NCBI GenBank assembly: GCA_913775715.1
Contig: CAJYMC010000007.1
Span: 1,612,001 to 1,676,000 of the forward strand
Length of the DNA: 64,000 nt
Direction: 5' to 3'
From: an uncultured Exiguobacterium sp.
GTDB taxonomy: Bacteria; Bacillota; Bacilli; Exiguobacteriales; Exiguobacteriaceae
In this document: positions 19,674 through 27,850 of the stretch, in pieces
How the letters are laid out: the number at the start of each line of letters is the position of its first letter
How positions within the stretch are numbered: the first letter of the stretch is position 1
Position numbers and translations under genes: made by a program
The notes under the pieces: generated by a model
The model's input: the letters and a program-made list of their open reading frames with translations, nothing else
What the model was told of the DNA's origin: nothing
Database searches by the model: none

Positions 19674-19963
19674 CGTGGCAATTCGAGCGTCTTGTTCTCT
19701 TTTGATTCTTTATAGAGAACGATGACTTTTCCGATGACTTGAACGAGTTCAGCATTCGTTCCTGCGACGAGTTCTTGTGCGACATCCTTTGGTGCGTCCG
19801 CACAATTTTGCAATACTTGTACTTTCAAGAGTTCCCGTTTTTCAAGCGCATCCATCAAATCAGCGCACATCGCTTCGCCGACTCCATTTTTACCGACTTG
19901 GAAAATCGGGTTTAAATCGTGAGCTGTCGCGCGTAAAAAACGTTTTTGTTTACCTGTTAACAT
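19670..19963 (-). CDS. yhbY: Ribosome assembly RNA-binding protein YhbY
   Basis: 97-residue CRS1-YhbY (KH-like fold) protein (YqeI in B. subtilis) associated with 50S assembly. It shows MLTGKQKRFLRATAHDLNPI and the GKNG loop in FQVGKNGVGEAM. It is in the middle of the yqe operon, 2 bp after aroE. Confidence 0.92.
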   Translation of the reverse strand: MLTGKQKRFLRATAHDLNPIFQVGKNGVGEAMCADLMDALEKRELLKVQVLQNCADAPKDVAQELVAGTNAELVQVIGKVIVLYKESKENKTLELPR

Positions 19964-19965
19964 GA

Positions 19966-20754
19966 TTAAAATTCCTCCAATTGCTTTCGTATCACCTGCT
20001 CGCCAAGTGCAAGGTCAGGTGCTTGTCCAGTGAAGCGTTCAAATGCTTCAGCCGCTTGTAAGACGAACATCGGGACGCCGTCGAGTGTGTCGAGACCTTT
20101 TTCGGTCGCTTCACGCAATAGACGGGTCGGCGTCGGTCGATAAATAATATCACAAATCAAGGCGTGCGTCTCTGTCAATTCGATCGGACGTGCCTCGATA
20201 TGTGGCGTCATCCCGACAGAAGTCGTGTTGATGATGACGTCGTAACTCGTTAAATCAAATGTTTCTTGCCATGGTAGAACGGTTGCTTCGAATTCACGAG
20301 CTACCGCCTCGGATCGTTCCTGTGTCCGATTCGTGATCGTCACATCTCCAGGCAATGCAGCAATGATGCCTCGCGCCGCACCGCCCGCACCAAGGACGAG
20401 TGTCTTTTGAAATGACGGACGACGTTCTGTCAACGCGCGGACGAATCCGATTCCATCCGTATTCGCACCAATCAACTGCCCATCCTTCCGGTACACCGTG
20501 TTCACGGCGCCTGCTTTTTGAGCTGCTGGTTCCAAACAATCCAGATACGGAATGATCGCTGTTTTATGCGGAATCGTCACATTGATTCCGTCTAGCTGAT
20601 GTGTGCGTAATTTCGTAATTATTTGCGGCAATTGCTGTTCCGTTACATCGATGAGGTCATAACAGCCGAAAAGCCCAGCCGCTTCCAGCCAAGCTGTATG
20701 CAGCTCAGGTGAAAGTGAATGGGCAATCGGATGACCGATGACGGCAAAGCGCAT
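19966..20754 (-). CDS. aroE: Shikimate dehydrogenase
   Basis: NADPH-dependent reduction of 3-dehydroshikimate to shikimate in aromatic amino acid synthesis. 262 residues, slightly short for the family (270-290). Conserved residues are visible in GHPIAHSLSPELH (shikimate binding), NVTIPHKTAI (catalytic Lys), ANTDGIGFVRAL and the nucleotide loop LVLGAGGAARGI. TNRTQERS follows as the NADPH-binding segment. Its ATG overlaps the yqeH stop (TGATG), so it is translationally coupled. Confidence 0.95.
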   Translation of the reverse strand: MRFAVIGHPIAHSLSPELHTAWLEAAGLFGCYDLIDVTEQQLPQIITKLRTHQLDGINVTIPHKTAIIPYLDCLEPAAQKAGAVNTVYRKDGQLIGANTDGIGFVRALTERRPSFQKTLVLGAGGAARGIIAALPGDVTITNRTQERSEAVAREFEATVLPWQETFDLTSYDVIINTTSVGMTPHIEARPIELTETHALICDIIYRPTPTRLLREATEKGLDTLDGVPMFVLQAAEAFERFTGQAPDLALGEQVIRKQLEEF

Positions 20755-21863
20755 CAGACGAGCGCCTCACGTAAAGATACAGCGACACCTTTCGGGGCGT
20801 AAGCAGCGACACGTCCACCTTTTCCGTGAACCGCAACCCACCCGAGTCCACTGAAGACGATATCCGTCTTCATGTTGTCTCGGAGGCTGAATTCATGACG
20901 GACAAGCGGCGGTAGCATCTCACGCGTCTTTTCGTTTGGCGGAGACAATAGCTCACCGTTATGGTTCGCATATAAATCGTCTGCTTTTTCAAGCTTCGTC
21001 CGGTGAACTTTCAATTCGTTCGACATGTAGATGACGAATGAACGCTTGTTCCCTTCCATATAGTCCAATCGTGCAAGACCTCCGAAGAAGAGTGTCTGTT
21101 GCGGATGGATTTGGAAGACTTGTGGCTTGATCTCTTTTTTCGGTGTGATCAGCTTCAAGTCCTTTGCATCAACATAGTGAGCCATCTGATGATGATTGAT
21201 GATCCCTGGTGTATCATACAAGTTACAGTTATCGTCGAGTGGAATATCGATCAAGTCTAGTGTCGTTCCTGGGAAGTGACTGACCGTGATGACGGCTTCA
21301 TCTTCTTCACCGAAGCGTTTGATGACTTGGTTGATCAGTGTCGATTTACCGACGTTCGTACAACCAACGACATAGACGTCGCGACCTTTTCGATAATAAT
21401 CGATCTTTTCAGCGAGCTCATCGACTCCGTGCCCCTTTTTCGCACTGATCAGATGAACGTCGACTGGACGTAATCCAAGTTCTTTCGATGCTTGACGCAT
21501 CCAGTTCATGAGGCGGTTCGGGTTGAGTGACTTCGGTAATAAATCGGCTTTGTTCCCAACGAGTAAGACATCGTTTTTACCGACGAACCGATGTAATCCC
21601 GGCAACCAGCTTCCATTAAAATCGAAGATATCAACGATTTTAACGACAAGTGCATCTTTTTGACCGATTCCGTCTAAGATTTTAACGAAATCATCGTCCG
21701 ATAACGATACATCTTGAATTTGATTGTAGTGCTTTAATTTAAAGCAACGTTGGCAAATGACCATTTCACGATCAAGTGCAGATTTAGGTGCGTATCCTGG
21801 TGCTTTTGTGTCTTCCGTTTGAATGGCGACACCACAGCCAGCGCAGTGGATTTCTTCGATCAT
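20754..21863 (-). CDS. yqeH: Ribosome biogenesis GTPase YqeH
   Basis: Circularly permuted GTPase needed for 30S assembly. A treble-clef zinc finger (CAGCGVAI ... ICQRCFKLKHY) is followed by the permuted order G4 GNKADLLPKSL, G5 ISAKKGHGVDEL, G1 GCTNVGKSTLINQV and G3 DTPGIINHH. From the ATG at 21863 (MIEEIHCAGCG) it is 369 residues, close to B. subtilis YqeH. That ATG has no adjacent Shine-Dalgarno; the nearest purine run, AGAAGGG, is about 32 nt upstream. The frame stays open to 21989, so an upstream GTG (21908) or ATG (21989) start cannot be excluded. Confidence 0.9.
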   Translation of the reverse strand: MIEEIHCAGCGVAIQTEDTKAPGYAPKSALDREMVICQRCFKLKHYNQIQDVSLSDDDFVKILDGIGQKDALVVKIVDIFDFNGSWLPGLHRFVGKNDVLLVGNKADLLPKSLNPNRLMNWMRQASKELGLRPVDVHLISAKKGHGVDELAEKIDYYRKGRDVYVVGCTNVGKSTLINQVIKRFGEEDEAVITVSHFPGTTLDLIDIPLDDNCNLYDTPGIINHHQMAHYVDAKDLKLITPKKEIKPQVFQIHPQQTLFFGGLARLDYMEGNKRSFVIYMSNELKVHRTKLEKADDLYANHNGELLSPPNEKTREMLPPLVRHEFSLRDNMKTDIVFSGLGWVAVHGKGGRVAAYAPKGVAVSLREALV

Positions 21864-22006
21864 ATTATGTTGAGCCGCATGCGGGAACGATATCCCTTCT
21901 CTTTTCACCGTAGCGCCCTGCTCGCTACTCCAAGAGCGTAACTTCCGACCTCTCGCCGTACATGTTGCGACTGCTGCCTTCCCTTTCATCTACCGATCTG
22001 ACAGGG
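21864..22006 (-). promoter_or_regulatory. Long foldable yqeG-yqeH intergenic leader
   Basis: 143 nt between two genes that are closely spaced in related operons. On the minus strand it holds a hairpin with outer CTCTT/AAGAG and inner GTAGCG/CGCTAC arms (21899-21936), a TCGC/GCGA pairing further 5' and a GGGA/TCCC pairing near the start codon. The normal yqeH start has no close Shine-Dalgarno. A post-transcriptional control element is plausible but unproven. Confidence 0.35.
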
Positions 22007-22591
22007 TTATTGTTGCTTATCCTGACGAAGTGTTTCGATCGGATGTTCCAGTGCAGAAGGATCTTCCTTGACGCGTTGTGTCAATTTATAGATTCCTTTG
22101 CGTTTCATCCGGCGGAAAATGACACGTTCCATCAGGCGATTGAATTTCGTGACAACACCGTCCGTCTTAACGACGGGTTGAACGTGGATGACTTCGATTC
22201 CAACGGAGTTTGCACCGAGTACATCCGTGAAGAGTTGGTCTCCTAAGAAGACAACTTCTTTCGCGTGATAACCGAATTCCGTCAATGCTCGTTTAAACCC
22301 GATAGGAAGCGGTTTTCGAGCAGGCGCAATATAATGCAATCCGAGTGGATCCGCGAACTTCTTGACGCGGTCTCCATTGTTGTTCGATACGATGATGACA
22401 TCGAAACCGTATTGATTATTCACCATATCCAGCCAAGCAACCAATTCGTCTGGAGCATCTGCGATATTCCATGCGACGAGCGTATTATCAAGATCAGTCA
22501 AAATCGCTTTGACACCGTTTCGTTTGAGCATTTCAAGGTCGATATCGTAGATCGAAGCCACGAAATGTTTCGGATAAAGTCGTTTGAACAA
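22007..22591 (-). CDS. yqeG: YqeG family HAD-type phosphatase
   Basis: HAD superfamily subclass IIIA phosphatase of unknown substrate. The 194 residues carry motif I ILTDLDNTLVAWN near residue 31, motif II VIVSNNNGDRV and motif III/IV VVFLGDQLFTDVLGAN. The start codon is TTG (22591), 8 nt after GGAGG. First gene of the yqe operon behind an extended -10 promoter. Confidence 0.9.
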   Translation of the reverse strand: MFKRLYPKHFVASIYDIDLEMLKRNGVKAILTDLDNTLVAWNIADAPDELVAWLDMVNNQYGFDVIIVSNNNGDRVKKFADPLGLHYIAPARKPLPIGFKRALTEFGYHAKEVVFLGDQLFTDVLGANSVGIEVIHVQPVVKTDGVVTKFNRLMERVIFRRMKRKGIYKLTQRVKEDPSALEHPIETLRQDKQQ

Positions 22592-22661
22592 GAATAAAAC
22601 CTCCAGATAATGGTCTAGCTCTATAGTTAAGTTTAAGAAACAGTTATGCTCTTATCGTTCG

Positions 22662-22670
22662 ATTATAGCA
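22662..22670 (-). promoter_or_regulatory. Extended -10 promoter of the yqeG operon
   Basis: Minus-strand TGCTATAAT: a perfect TATAAT with an upstream TGn, about 70 nt before the yqeG start. No good -35 is seen at the expected distance. Confidence 0.65.
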
Positions 22671-22697
22671 CAATCAGGTAGTAAGAGCGACGCACAA

Positions 22698-22729
22698 AAG
22701 AAAACGGAAGGCGGACCTCCCGTTTTCTT
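22698..22729 (-). terminator. Terminator of the ArsB/NhaD permease gene
   Basis: AAGAAAACGG...CCGTTTTCTT stem with an inner AGG/CCT pairing, overlapping the stop codon of the permease and ending in TTTTCTTTTG on the minus strand. Confidence 0.8.
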
Positions 22730-24077
22730 AATAATACCGAATCCACAAATAGAGTTGGGATAGAATCAACGTTACGATCGTGATCGGTGCTCCGTAAATC
22801 AAAAAGCGCATATAGGTGAATTTTTCACCTTGTCTTGTCGCAAGACCCGCAACGATGACGTTCGCCGATGCACCGATCAATGTTCCGTTACCACCGAGAC
22901 AGGCACCGAGTGCAAGGGACCACCATAATACGTCCACTTTCGTATCTGCTGGTGATAATCCAATTCCAGCAGCTACATCATTGATGAGTGGAATCATCGT
23001 CGCGACGAACGGGATGTTATCGATCGTCGCACTGGCGATACCAGACAACCAAAGCACAGCAGTCGCTGTCGTTTGAATGTCACCGCCTGTCAGATCAATC
23101 GTCTTTTCCGCAAGGTATCGAATGATACCTGCTTCCTGAATCCCGCCGACGAGCACGAATAGTCCGGCGAAGAAGAAGATCGTCGTCCATTCAACACGAG
23201 CAAAGATTCCTTCTAGCTGATGATCGTTTTCAATCGTCAGCAACATCAGGATCGTCGCTCCAAGAATCGCGATCGCTGGTGCTTCGAGATGAAGTCCGAT
23301 GCGATCAAGCACCGGATGCAACACGAACAGCGCAATCGTACTGACGAGGACGATACTGCTCCGTGTGACTAATTTTCGACTGACGATATAACTTTTTTCA
23401 TCAATTTCCATCAATTTTTGTCGATCTTCCGCTTCGACGTACAGCTGCTTTCGGAAGACGAAGTACAAAATACCGATCGTCACAACCGTTATGATCAGGA
23501 TGATTGGTGCGAGATTCACTAAAAAGGCATTAAACGTCAAGTGTGGGTTCGCGGCGCCAATCATGATGTTTGGTGGATCACCGATCAAGGTCGCTGTTCC
23601 ACCGATATTCGCGAACAATACTTCTGCGAGCAGGAACGGAAACGGTGCGATCTTCAATATCTTTGTAATCGAGAACGTGATCGGAACGATCAATAGAACC
23701 GTCGTGACGTTATCAAGGAATGCAGAACCGAGTGCCGTCAATGCGGACAATAGAATCAATACCTTGATCGGATCTCCTTTTGTCGTCTTTGCCGCACGGA
23801 TCGCGATGTATTCGAACAATCCAGATTGATTGGCAATCGTGACGAGAATCATCATCCCAATCAATAAAACGATCGTTCCCCACTCGATGTATTCAAATAA
23901 TGCAGTCTCGAGATCCACGATGCCGATGATAACCATCGCGAGCGCTCCAAGTAAGGCAACGATTGCCCGACTTACTTTTTCACTGATGATGAAGCCATAG
24001 GTCACTAAAAAAATGATAAGTGCGATATACGTCTGGACCTGTGTACTTCCGATTTCTGCTAATGCCAGTGCCGGCAT
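22728..24077 (-). CDS. ArsB/NhaD-type permease (ion transporter superfamily)
   Basis: 449-residue polytopic protein of the ArsB/NhaD/SLC13 ion transporter superfamily, likely exporting an anion or exchanging sodium for protons. Two related halves carry the family signatures: SALTALGSAFLDNVTTVLLI with IGGTATLIGDPPNIMIG in the first half, and SGIASATIDNIPFVATMIPL with ACLGGNGTLIGASANVIVAG in the second. The order of conserved Asp-Asn (LDNVTT, IDNIPF) is typical of NhaD-like proteins. No arsR or arsenical genes lie nearby, so arsenite export is not suggested. The ATG follows AGGAGGAATGAATC. Single gene. Confidence 0.82.
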   Translation of the reverse strand: MPALALAEIGSTQVQTYIALIIFLVTYGFIISEKVSRAIVALLGALAMVIIGIVDLETALFEYIEWGTIVLLIGMMILVTIANQSGLFEYIAIRAAKTTKGDPIKVLILLSALTALGSAFLDNVTTVLLIVPITFSITKILKIAPFPFLLAEVLFANIGGTATLIGDPPNIMIGAANPHLTFNAFLVNLAPIILIITVVTIGILYFVFRKQLYVEAEDRQKLMEIDEKSYIVSRKLVTRSSIVLVSTIALFVLHPVLDRIGLHLEAPAIAILGATILMLLTIENDHQLEGIFARVEWTTIFFFAGLFVLVGGIQEAGIIRYLAEKTIDLTGGDIQTTATAVLWLSGIASATIDNIPFVATMIPLINDVAAGIGLSPADTKVDVLWWSLALGACLGGNGTLIGASANVIVAGLATRQGEKFTYMRFLIYGAPITIVTLILSQLYLWIRYY

Positions 24078-24100
24078 GATTCATTCCTCCTAAACGTAAG

Positions 24101-24123
24101 GAGACGCCCCGAACGGGCGCCTC
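24101..24123 (-). terminator. G+C-rich hairpin after psd
   Basis: GAGGCGCCC-GTTC-GGGGCGTCTC stem directly after the psd stop. The following tail CTCCTTACG is not T-rich, and it also forms the leader of the permease gene. Confidence 0.55.
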
Positions 24124-24127
24124 GCTC

Positions 24128-24907
24128 TCATGAATGCCATTGTCCGAGGCGTTGCCCCATTAAAACTGGTCCAATCGCTTGTGTATCTAATGTCAATGCA
24201 TCTTTCGGACAGATCAGGACGACCGTTGAACCGAAAGAAAAGTATCCGAACTCATCCCCTCGACGAAGATCCTTTGCTTCATTCGTCCGAACGATCGAGT
24301 TGACGTTCAGTGCGCCGACCATGACATGTTCAAGTGCATGTTTCCCTTGGACGATGCGTGTTACACGACGGTAGTTCCGCGTCAATGGACGAAGCGCATG
24401 TGTGAGACCGATCTCATTCACTGGTGCTGAATCGCGACCGAGCGTATAGCTCGTCCGGACTGTTCCATCCATCGGCACATGAACACGATGATAGTTTTGC
24501 GGACTTAAGTAAAAAATCATCACACGTCCACCAACATATTGTTGCGCCTCGTGATGGGAACCAAGTAACTCGGATACCGTATACGATTGTCCTTTGACGG
24601 TAAAGCGGCTATCAGCCGTCAAGTCATCAACGACAGACAACACACCGTCACACGGACTGACGAATGCACCTTCTGCTTGATCAATCGGTCGCATTTCCGG
24701 TTTGACATGACGAATGAAAACGTCATGTAAACTCGAATACGCTTCTAAATTCCGAGTCGCTTCTGCCATATTTAAATCATATGCCCGAACGAACGGACCG
24801 ATGAACGGACGACTGACACGGCTCATAGCAAACCGTTTCAATTGTTTGGCAACAAGCGGGTGTCCATTTAATTCGAACACGCGAGAGTAGAACCATTTTT
24901 TAATCAT
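24128..24907 (-). CDS. psd: Phosphatidylserine decarboxylase
   Basis: Pyruvoyl enzyme converting phosphatidylserine to phosphatidylethanolamine at the membrane. From the ATG at 24907 (MIKKWFYSRVFELNG, GGTGATCTC upstream) it is 259 residues. Typical segments are FVSPCDGVLSVVDD, YVGGRVMIFYLSPQNYHRVH (catalytic Asp/His region) and the self-cleavage site in GYFSFGSTVVLIC. The Ser of the GST motif becomes the pyruvoyl group; the residue before it is Phe instead of the usual Leu. It overlaps the thioredoxin gene by 8 nt. Its pathway partner pssA is in this window at 44 kb. Confidence 0.92.
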   Translation of the reverse strand: MIKKWFYSRVFELNGHPLVAKQLKRFAMSRVSRPFIGPFVRAYDLNMAEATRNLEAYSSLHDVFIRHVKPEMRPIDQAEGAFVSPCDGVLSVVDDLTADSRFTVKGQSYTVSELLGSHHEAQQYVGGRVMIFYLSPQNYHRVHVPMDGTVRTSYTLGRDSAPVNEIGLTHALRPLTRNYRRVTRIVQGKHALEHVMVGALNVNSIVRTNEAKDLRRGDEFGYFSFGSTVVLICPKDALTLDTQAIGPVLMGQRLGQWHS

Positions 24908-25388
24908 TGAGATCACCGGATGATTCTTCTTTTGAATCCTTGACGTCTTTTCCAGCGAAGAACTCTTTATAGCTATCTTCTGTTTGTTCACCTGCTACGC
25001 GTCCGACTTCCTTACCGTCCTTGAAATGAACGACCGTCGGTGTACCCTCGATGCCAAACGTGTCCCAAGCTGATTGTTCGACAGCAAGATCGATCTGTTC
25101 GAATGGAATGTCTTGTTTTTCACCAAGCGGAACGAGATATGGTTTTACTTTTTCACAGTGGACACAACCTGTTTGATAGAAATACGTATAGAATTCATCA
25201 CCGGATTTCACTTTATCCGCGACTTGCGTAGCTGTCAGATTGCCATTCTTCGATGCAGAATCCTCTCGGTCCGTGAAGACAAGAAGTAATCCCCCGACCA
25301 ATACGATCAAGGCAATGACTCCCGCTGTAATCCAGTTCGCTTTGGATTGCGGTTTTTTCGTGTTTTTTCGTTTCGACTTCTTTGACAC
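24900..25388 (-). CDS. Membrane-anchored thioredoxin-like protein
   Basis: 162-residue protein with a basic N-terminus, one membrane segment (WITAGVIALIVLVGGLLLVF, residues about 19-38) and an extracytoplasmic thioredoxin fold. The redox motif is CVHC in YFYQTGCVHCEKVKP and the cis-Pro is in GIEGTPTVVHF. The C-terminus is acidic (SKEESSGDLND). It probably handles thiol-disulfide exchange at the membrane surface; the substrate is unknown. Translation starts at GTG after GGAGGGATAGAC. Overlap with psd suggests co-expression, not necessarily a shared pathway. Confidence 0.85.
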   Translation of the reverse strand: MSKKSKRKNTKKPQSKANWITAGVIALIVLVGGLLLVFTDREDSASKNGNLTATQVADKVKSGDEFYTYFYQTGCVHCEKVKPYLVPLGEKQDIPFEQIDLAVEQSAWDTFGIEGTPTVVHFKDGKEVGRVAGEQTEDSYKEFFAGKDVKDSKEESSGDLND

Positions 25389-25401
25389 GTCTATCCCTCC
25401 G

Positions 25402-26535
25402 TCATTCTGGTATAAGCCATTTTTTCTGAACCATTATAGCATGACCATTCGCAAGAATCGTATCGATTTGCAAAGCGTCATCAATCAGTAACAGATCCGC
25501 TCGTTCTCCGACCGCGATTCGCCCCCCCGGTATACCATATGCATCCGCGACATGTCGTGTAATTGTCGCGATCGCGCTATCTAGATCAACACCATGTGCC
25601 ACAGCCTCGCGCACGGCTTGCATCAAGGAAGAGGGTTTTCCTGTATCGATTCGCACTAATTGACCTGCTTCATCAAACGCCGGAAGACTTGCGCCAGCGT
25701 CGCTCGACATCGTGACCTGTTCGGGTGGAATTCCCGCTGCTAAAGCACGAGCGACAGCCTGTCCTGCCGGAATCTCGCCTTCCGCAATGAAGCTTTCCGT
25801 CGTACACGTCGTGAAATCAATCCGTCCTCCTCGTTTCGCCCAGGCGAGTCCTGCCTCAAAAATTCGTTCACTCCGGTTGATATGCGTCGGCAGGAACTGT
25901 CCGATGGGAATGTCAGTCGTATCTATCACCTCATGTAAAAGATCGAGCCCTTGTTTCCCGTCTCCGATATGGACGTTCATCGTTCCCGACACGCCTTTGA
26001 CCATGCCGGCAATTCGGGCTTCTGACGCTAATCGTGCGAGTTCATGAGCCGTCGGTTGTGTCGATCGGTGATCGTTGATAGCAATCTCTCCGATACCGAT
26101 CACTTCATTGATAAGGACGATATCATGTCCTGTCGATTGCGTCAGGAAGACCGGCGGAACCATATAACTTCCGCTTAATAGAAAGGGACGGATACCAGAT
26201 GCAGCATATCCCCGTATGTGTGCTAGTAGGTCAATTCCGGTTCGTGTCCAACCATCCGTTCCGAGTAATCCAACGACCGTCGTGACACCGCCTTCGAATA
26301 TGTCACGAACAGTCAACGGAGCCGTTCGCGTGGCAAATCCGCCTTCTCCTCCTCCACCAATCGGATGTAAGTGTCCGTCGATGAATCCGGGGACTAGCTG
26401 TTTCCCGCGACCATCGATCCGATCTGTAATGAGTGCTTCATCTATGGTGTAGGAACCGATCCCAATGATCTGATTTCCTGCGATGTAGACATTTTGCGGT
26501 ATCTGTTGCCACAAAACCTGTTCGATGACGATCAT
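25402..26535 (-). CDS. iadA: Isoaspartyl dipeptidase (beta-aspartyl peptidase)
   Basis: Zinc amidohydrolase that cleaves beta-Asp dipeptides arising from protein isomerisation. The 377 residues carry LVPGFIDGHLHPIGGGGEGG (HxH metal ligands plus the Gly-rich IadA signature) and GEIAINDHRS. QFLPTHINRSERIF and TMSSDAGASLP (metal Asp) follow, then the C-terminal GGRIAVGERADLLLID common to amidohydrolases. The ATG follows AAGGAGGAATGATCG. It lies 13 bp upstream of the thioredoxin gene and may head the iadA-trx-psd operon. Confidence 0.87.
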   Translation of the reverse strand: MIVIEQVLWQQIPQNVYIAGNQIIGIGSYTIDEALITDRIDGRGKQLVPGFIDGHLHPIGGGGEGGFATRTAPLTVRDIFEGGVTTVVGLLGTDGWTRTGIDLLAHIRGYAASGIRPFLLSGSYMVPPVFLTQSTGHDIVLINEVIGIGEIAINDHRSTQPTAHELARLASEARIAGMVKGVSGTMNVHIGDGKQGLDLLHEVIDTTDIPIGQFLPTHINRSERIFEAGLAWAKRGGRIDFTTCTTESFIAEGEIPAGQAVARALAAGIPPEQVTMSSDAGASLPAFDEAGQLVRIDTGKPSSLMQAVREAVAHGVDLDSAIATITRHVADAYGIPGGRIAVGERADLLLIDDALQIDTILANGHAIMVQKKWLIPE

Positions 26536-26556
26536 CGATCATTCCTCCTTAAGACA

Positions 26557-26596
26557 AAAAGCGAGCCTATCGCCCATGTGACGACATCTCGCTTTT
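26557..26596 (-). terminator. Terminator after yjzD
   Basis: AAAAGCGAG...CTCGCTTTT stem (9 bp) just downstream of the yjzD stop and upstream of iadA; A/T-rich flank TTTTTGTC on the minus strand. Confidence 0.75.
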
Positions 26597-26598
26597 CC

Positions 26599-26793
26599 TT
26601 ATTCTGCCTTAGTCCCTTGACCAAGACCTAAATCTTCATTGACGGCATCGAGTGCGAAGACGACAAGTGAAGTGACGACAGACATAGCTGTCGCGAATCC
26701 GAAGCTATACGTTACTGCATCAACTGCCGATACGATGAACACAGCCGTGTTCACGAGTAAGAATGACCAAAAGAATGTCACGAGAAAACGCAT
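26599..26793 (-). CDS. yjzD: YjzD family (DUF2929) membrane protein
   Basis: 64-residue protein with two membrane helices. It starts MRFLVTFFWSFLLVNTAVFI, and the second helix is AMSVVTSLVVFALDAV with an acidic tail. The FWSFLL start and size match DUF2929/YjzD; the function is unknown. GGAGGGGAAATC precedes the ATG. It is divergent from the HAD phosphatase gene. Confidence 0.72.
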   Translation of the reverse strand: MRFLVTFFWSFLLVNTAVFIVSAVDAVTYSFGFATAMSVVTSLVVFALDAVNEDLGLGQGTKAE

Positions 26794-26949
26794 GATTTCC
26801 CCTCCGTTTCCATAACGTACTATAGTGTTGTCCTACGATTTGTAGTATACCATTTTTTAATCCAAGCAACAGCCTTTCTCCGTTTTTTTCAAACGCTTTC
26901 TTTTCCTTGAAAAACTTCATCAATTCATACAGGCGACCGTCACTTCGTA

Positions 26950-26958
26950 TGCTACAGT
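26950..26958 (+). promoter_or_regulatory. Extended -10 promoter of the Cof-type phosphatase gene
   Basis: TGCTACAGT about 34 nt upstream of the start codon; no convincing -35. Confidence 0.45.
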
Positions 26959-26991
26959 AGAATTAACGAAAAGAAAGCGGAGGATTCCATC

Positions 26992-27801
26992 ATGACCCGT
27001 CACTTAATCGCTGTCGATCTCGACGGCACCCTTTTAAAAGATGATAAGACAATCAGTGCGGCGAACATCGCTGCACTGCAACGCGCGCGTGCGAACGGTC
27101 ACGAAGTCGTCATCGCAACCGGACGACCATTTCGTCACGCCAGGAAATATTATGAACAGCTCGGTTTAACGACACCGATCGTTAATTTTAACGGTGGTCT
27201 CGTTCATCACCCGCAGGATGTTCATTTTGAAGTTCAGCACCATCCGATTCCATTAAAAACTGTTCAACATATTTTGGATTCTGTCGCTGAGACGAAAACA
27301 CAAAACATTGTTTGTGAAGTCACGGATCATGTCTATTTTCAATATGATCCTGTCGGTATCTATGAATTTTATACCGATCACGCCTTGTCAGTCACAACGG
27401 GAGATTTACGAAAGGTGCTTATGCATGAACCAACGTCTCTTTTAATTCACGCAAAAGGAGAGCACGTCGACGAGATCCGTTCCGAACTATCTGGTGTCCA
27501 TGCCGAAACGGTACTTAATCGCCAATGGGTAAAACCGGAATTCATGGTCGAAGTGATGCGAAAAGGTACAAGCAAAGCAGTCGGCCTTGCCCATATCGCA
27601 CACCACCTTGGTATTGACTCTAAACAAATCGTTGCGTTTGGTGATGAGGAAAATGATTTAGAGATGATCGAGTACGCTGGACACGGTGTCGCGATGGGAA
27701 ATGCCATTCCCGCTTTAAAACATCTCGCAAATGGCACGACGAAGCGAAACGAGGATGATGGGGTCGCCTATTACTTAAGACACGTTCTTGGACTCGCATG
27801 A
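26992..27801 (+). CDS. Cof-type HAD-IIB family phosphatase
   Basis: Cytoplasmic sugar-phosphate or nucleotide phosphatase of the Cof/YkrA group; substrate unknown. 269 residues: motif I AVDLDGTLLKDD (D9, D11), motif II VVIATGRPFRHA, a C2B cap domain between about residues 80 and 185, motif III Lys in KGTSKAVGLAHI and motif IV AFGDEENDLEMIEYAGHGVAMGN. The ATG follows GGAGGATTCCATC. It is a monocistronic unit ending in a strong bidirectional terminator shared with the YitT gene. It is not a beta-phosphoglucomutase (wrong cap type). Confidence 0.85.
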   Translation: MTRHLIAVDLDGTLLKDDKTISAANIAALQRARANGHEVVIATGRPFRHARKYYEQLGLTTPIVNFNGGLVHHPQDVHFEVQHHPIPLKTVQHILDSVAETKTQNIVCEVTDHVYFQYDPVGIYEFYTDHALSVTTGDLRKVLMHEPTSLLIHAKGEHVDEIRSELSGVHAETVLNRQWVKPEFMVEVMRKGTSKAVGLAHIAHHLGIDSKQIVAFGDEENDLEMIEYAGHGVAMGNAIPALKHLANGTTKRNEDDGVAYYLRHVLGLA

Positions 27802-27809
27802 TAACAGAT

Positions 27810-27848
27810 AAAAGGCACTTGCTGCAGATCGCAGAGCAAGTGCCTTTT
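27810..27848. terminator. Bidirectional terminator
   Basis: AAAAGGCACTTGC...GCAAGTGCCTTTT, 13-bp stem between convergent genes, T-rich on both outgoing sides. Confidence 0.92.
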
Positions 27849-27850
27849 CA

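Noticed and set aside
21899..21936. Manganese (yybP-ykoY) riboswitch before yqeH
   Set aside because: GGAGTAGC and CTACGGTG resemble two of its conserved strings, but only about 9 nt separate them here and the rest of the aptamer is missing; yqeH is also not a manganese gene.
26817..26850. CopY/BlaI-like operator before yjzD (CTACGATTTGTAG)
   Set aside because: Arms of only four bases and no match to the TACAnnTGTA consensus; probably just the A+T-rich promoter region.
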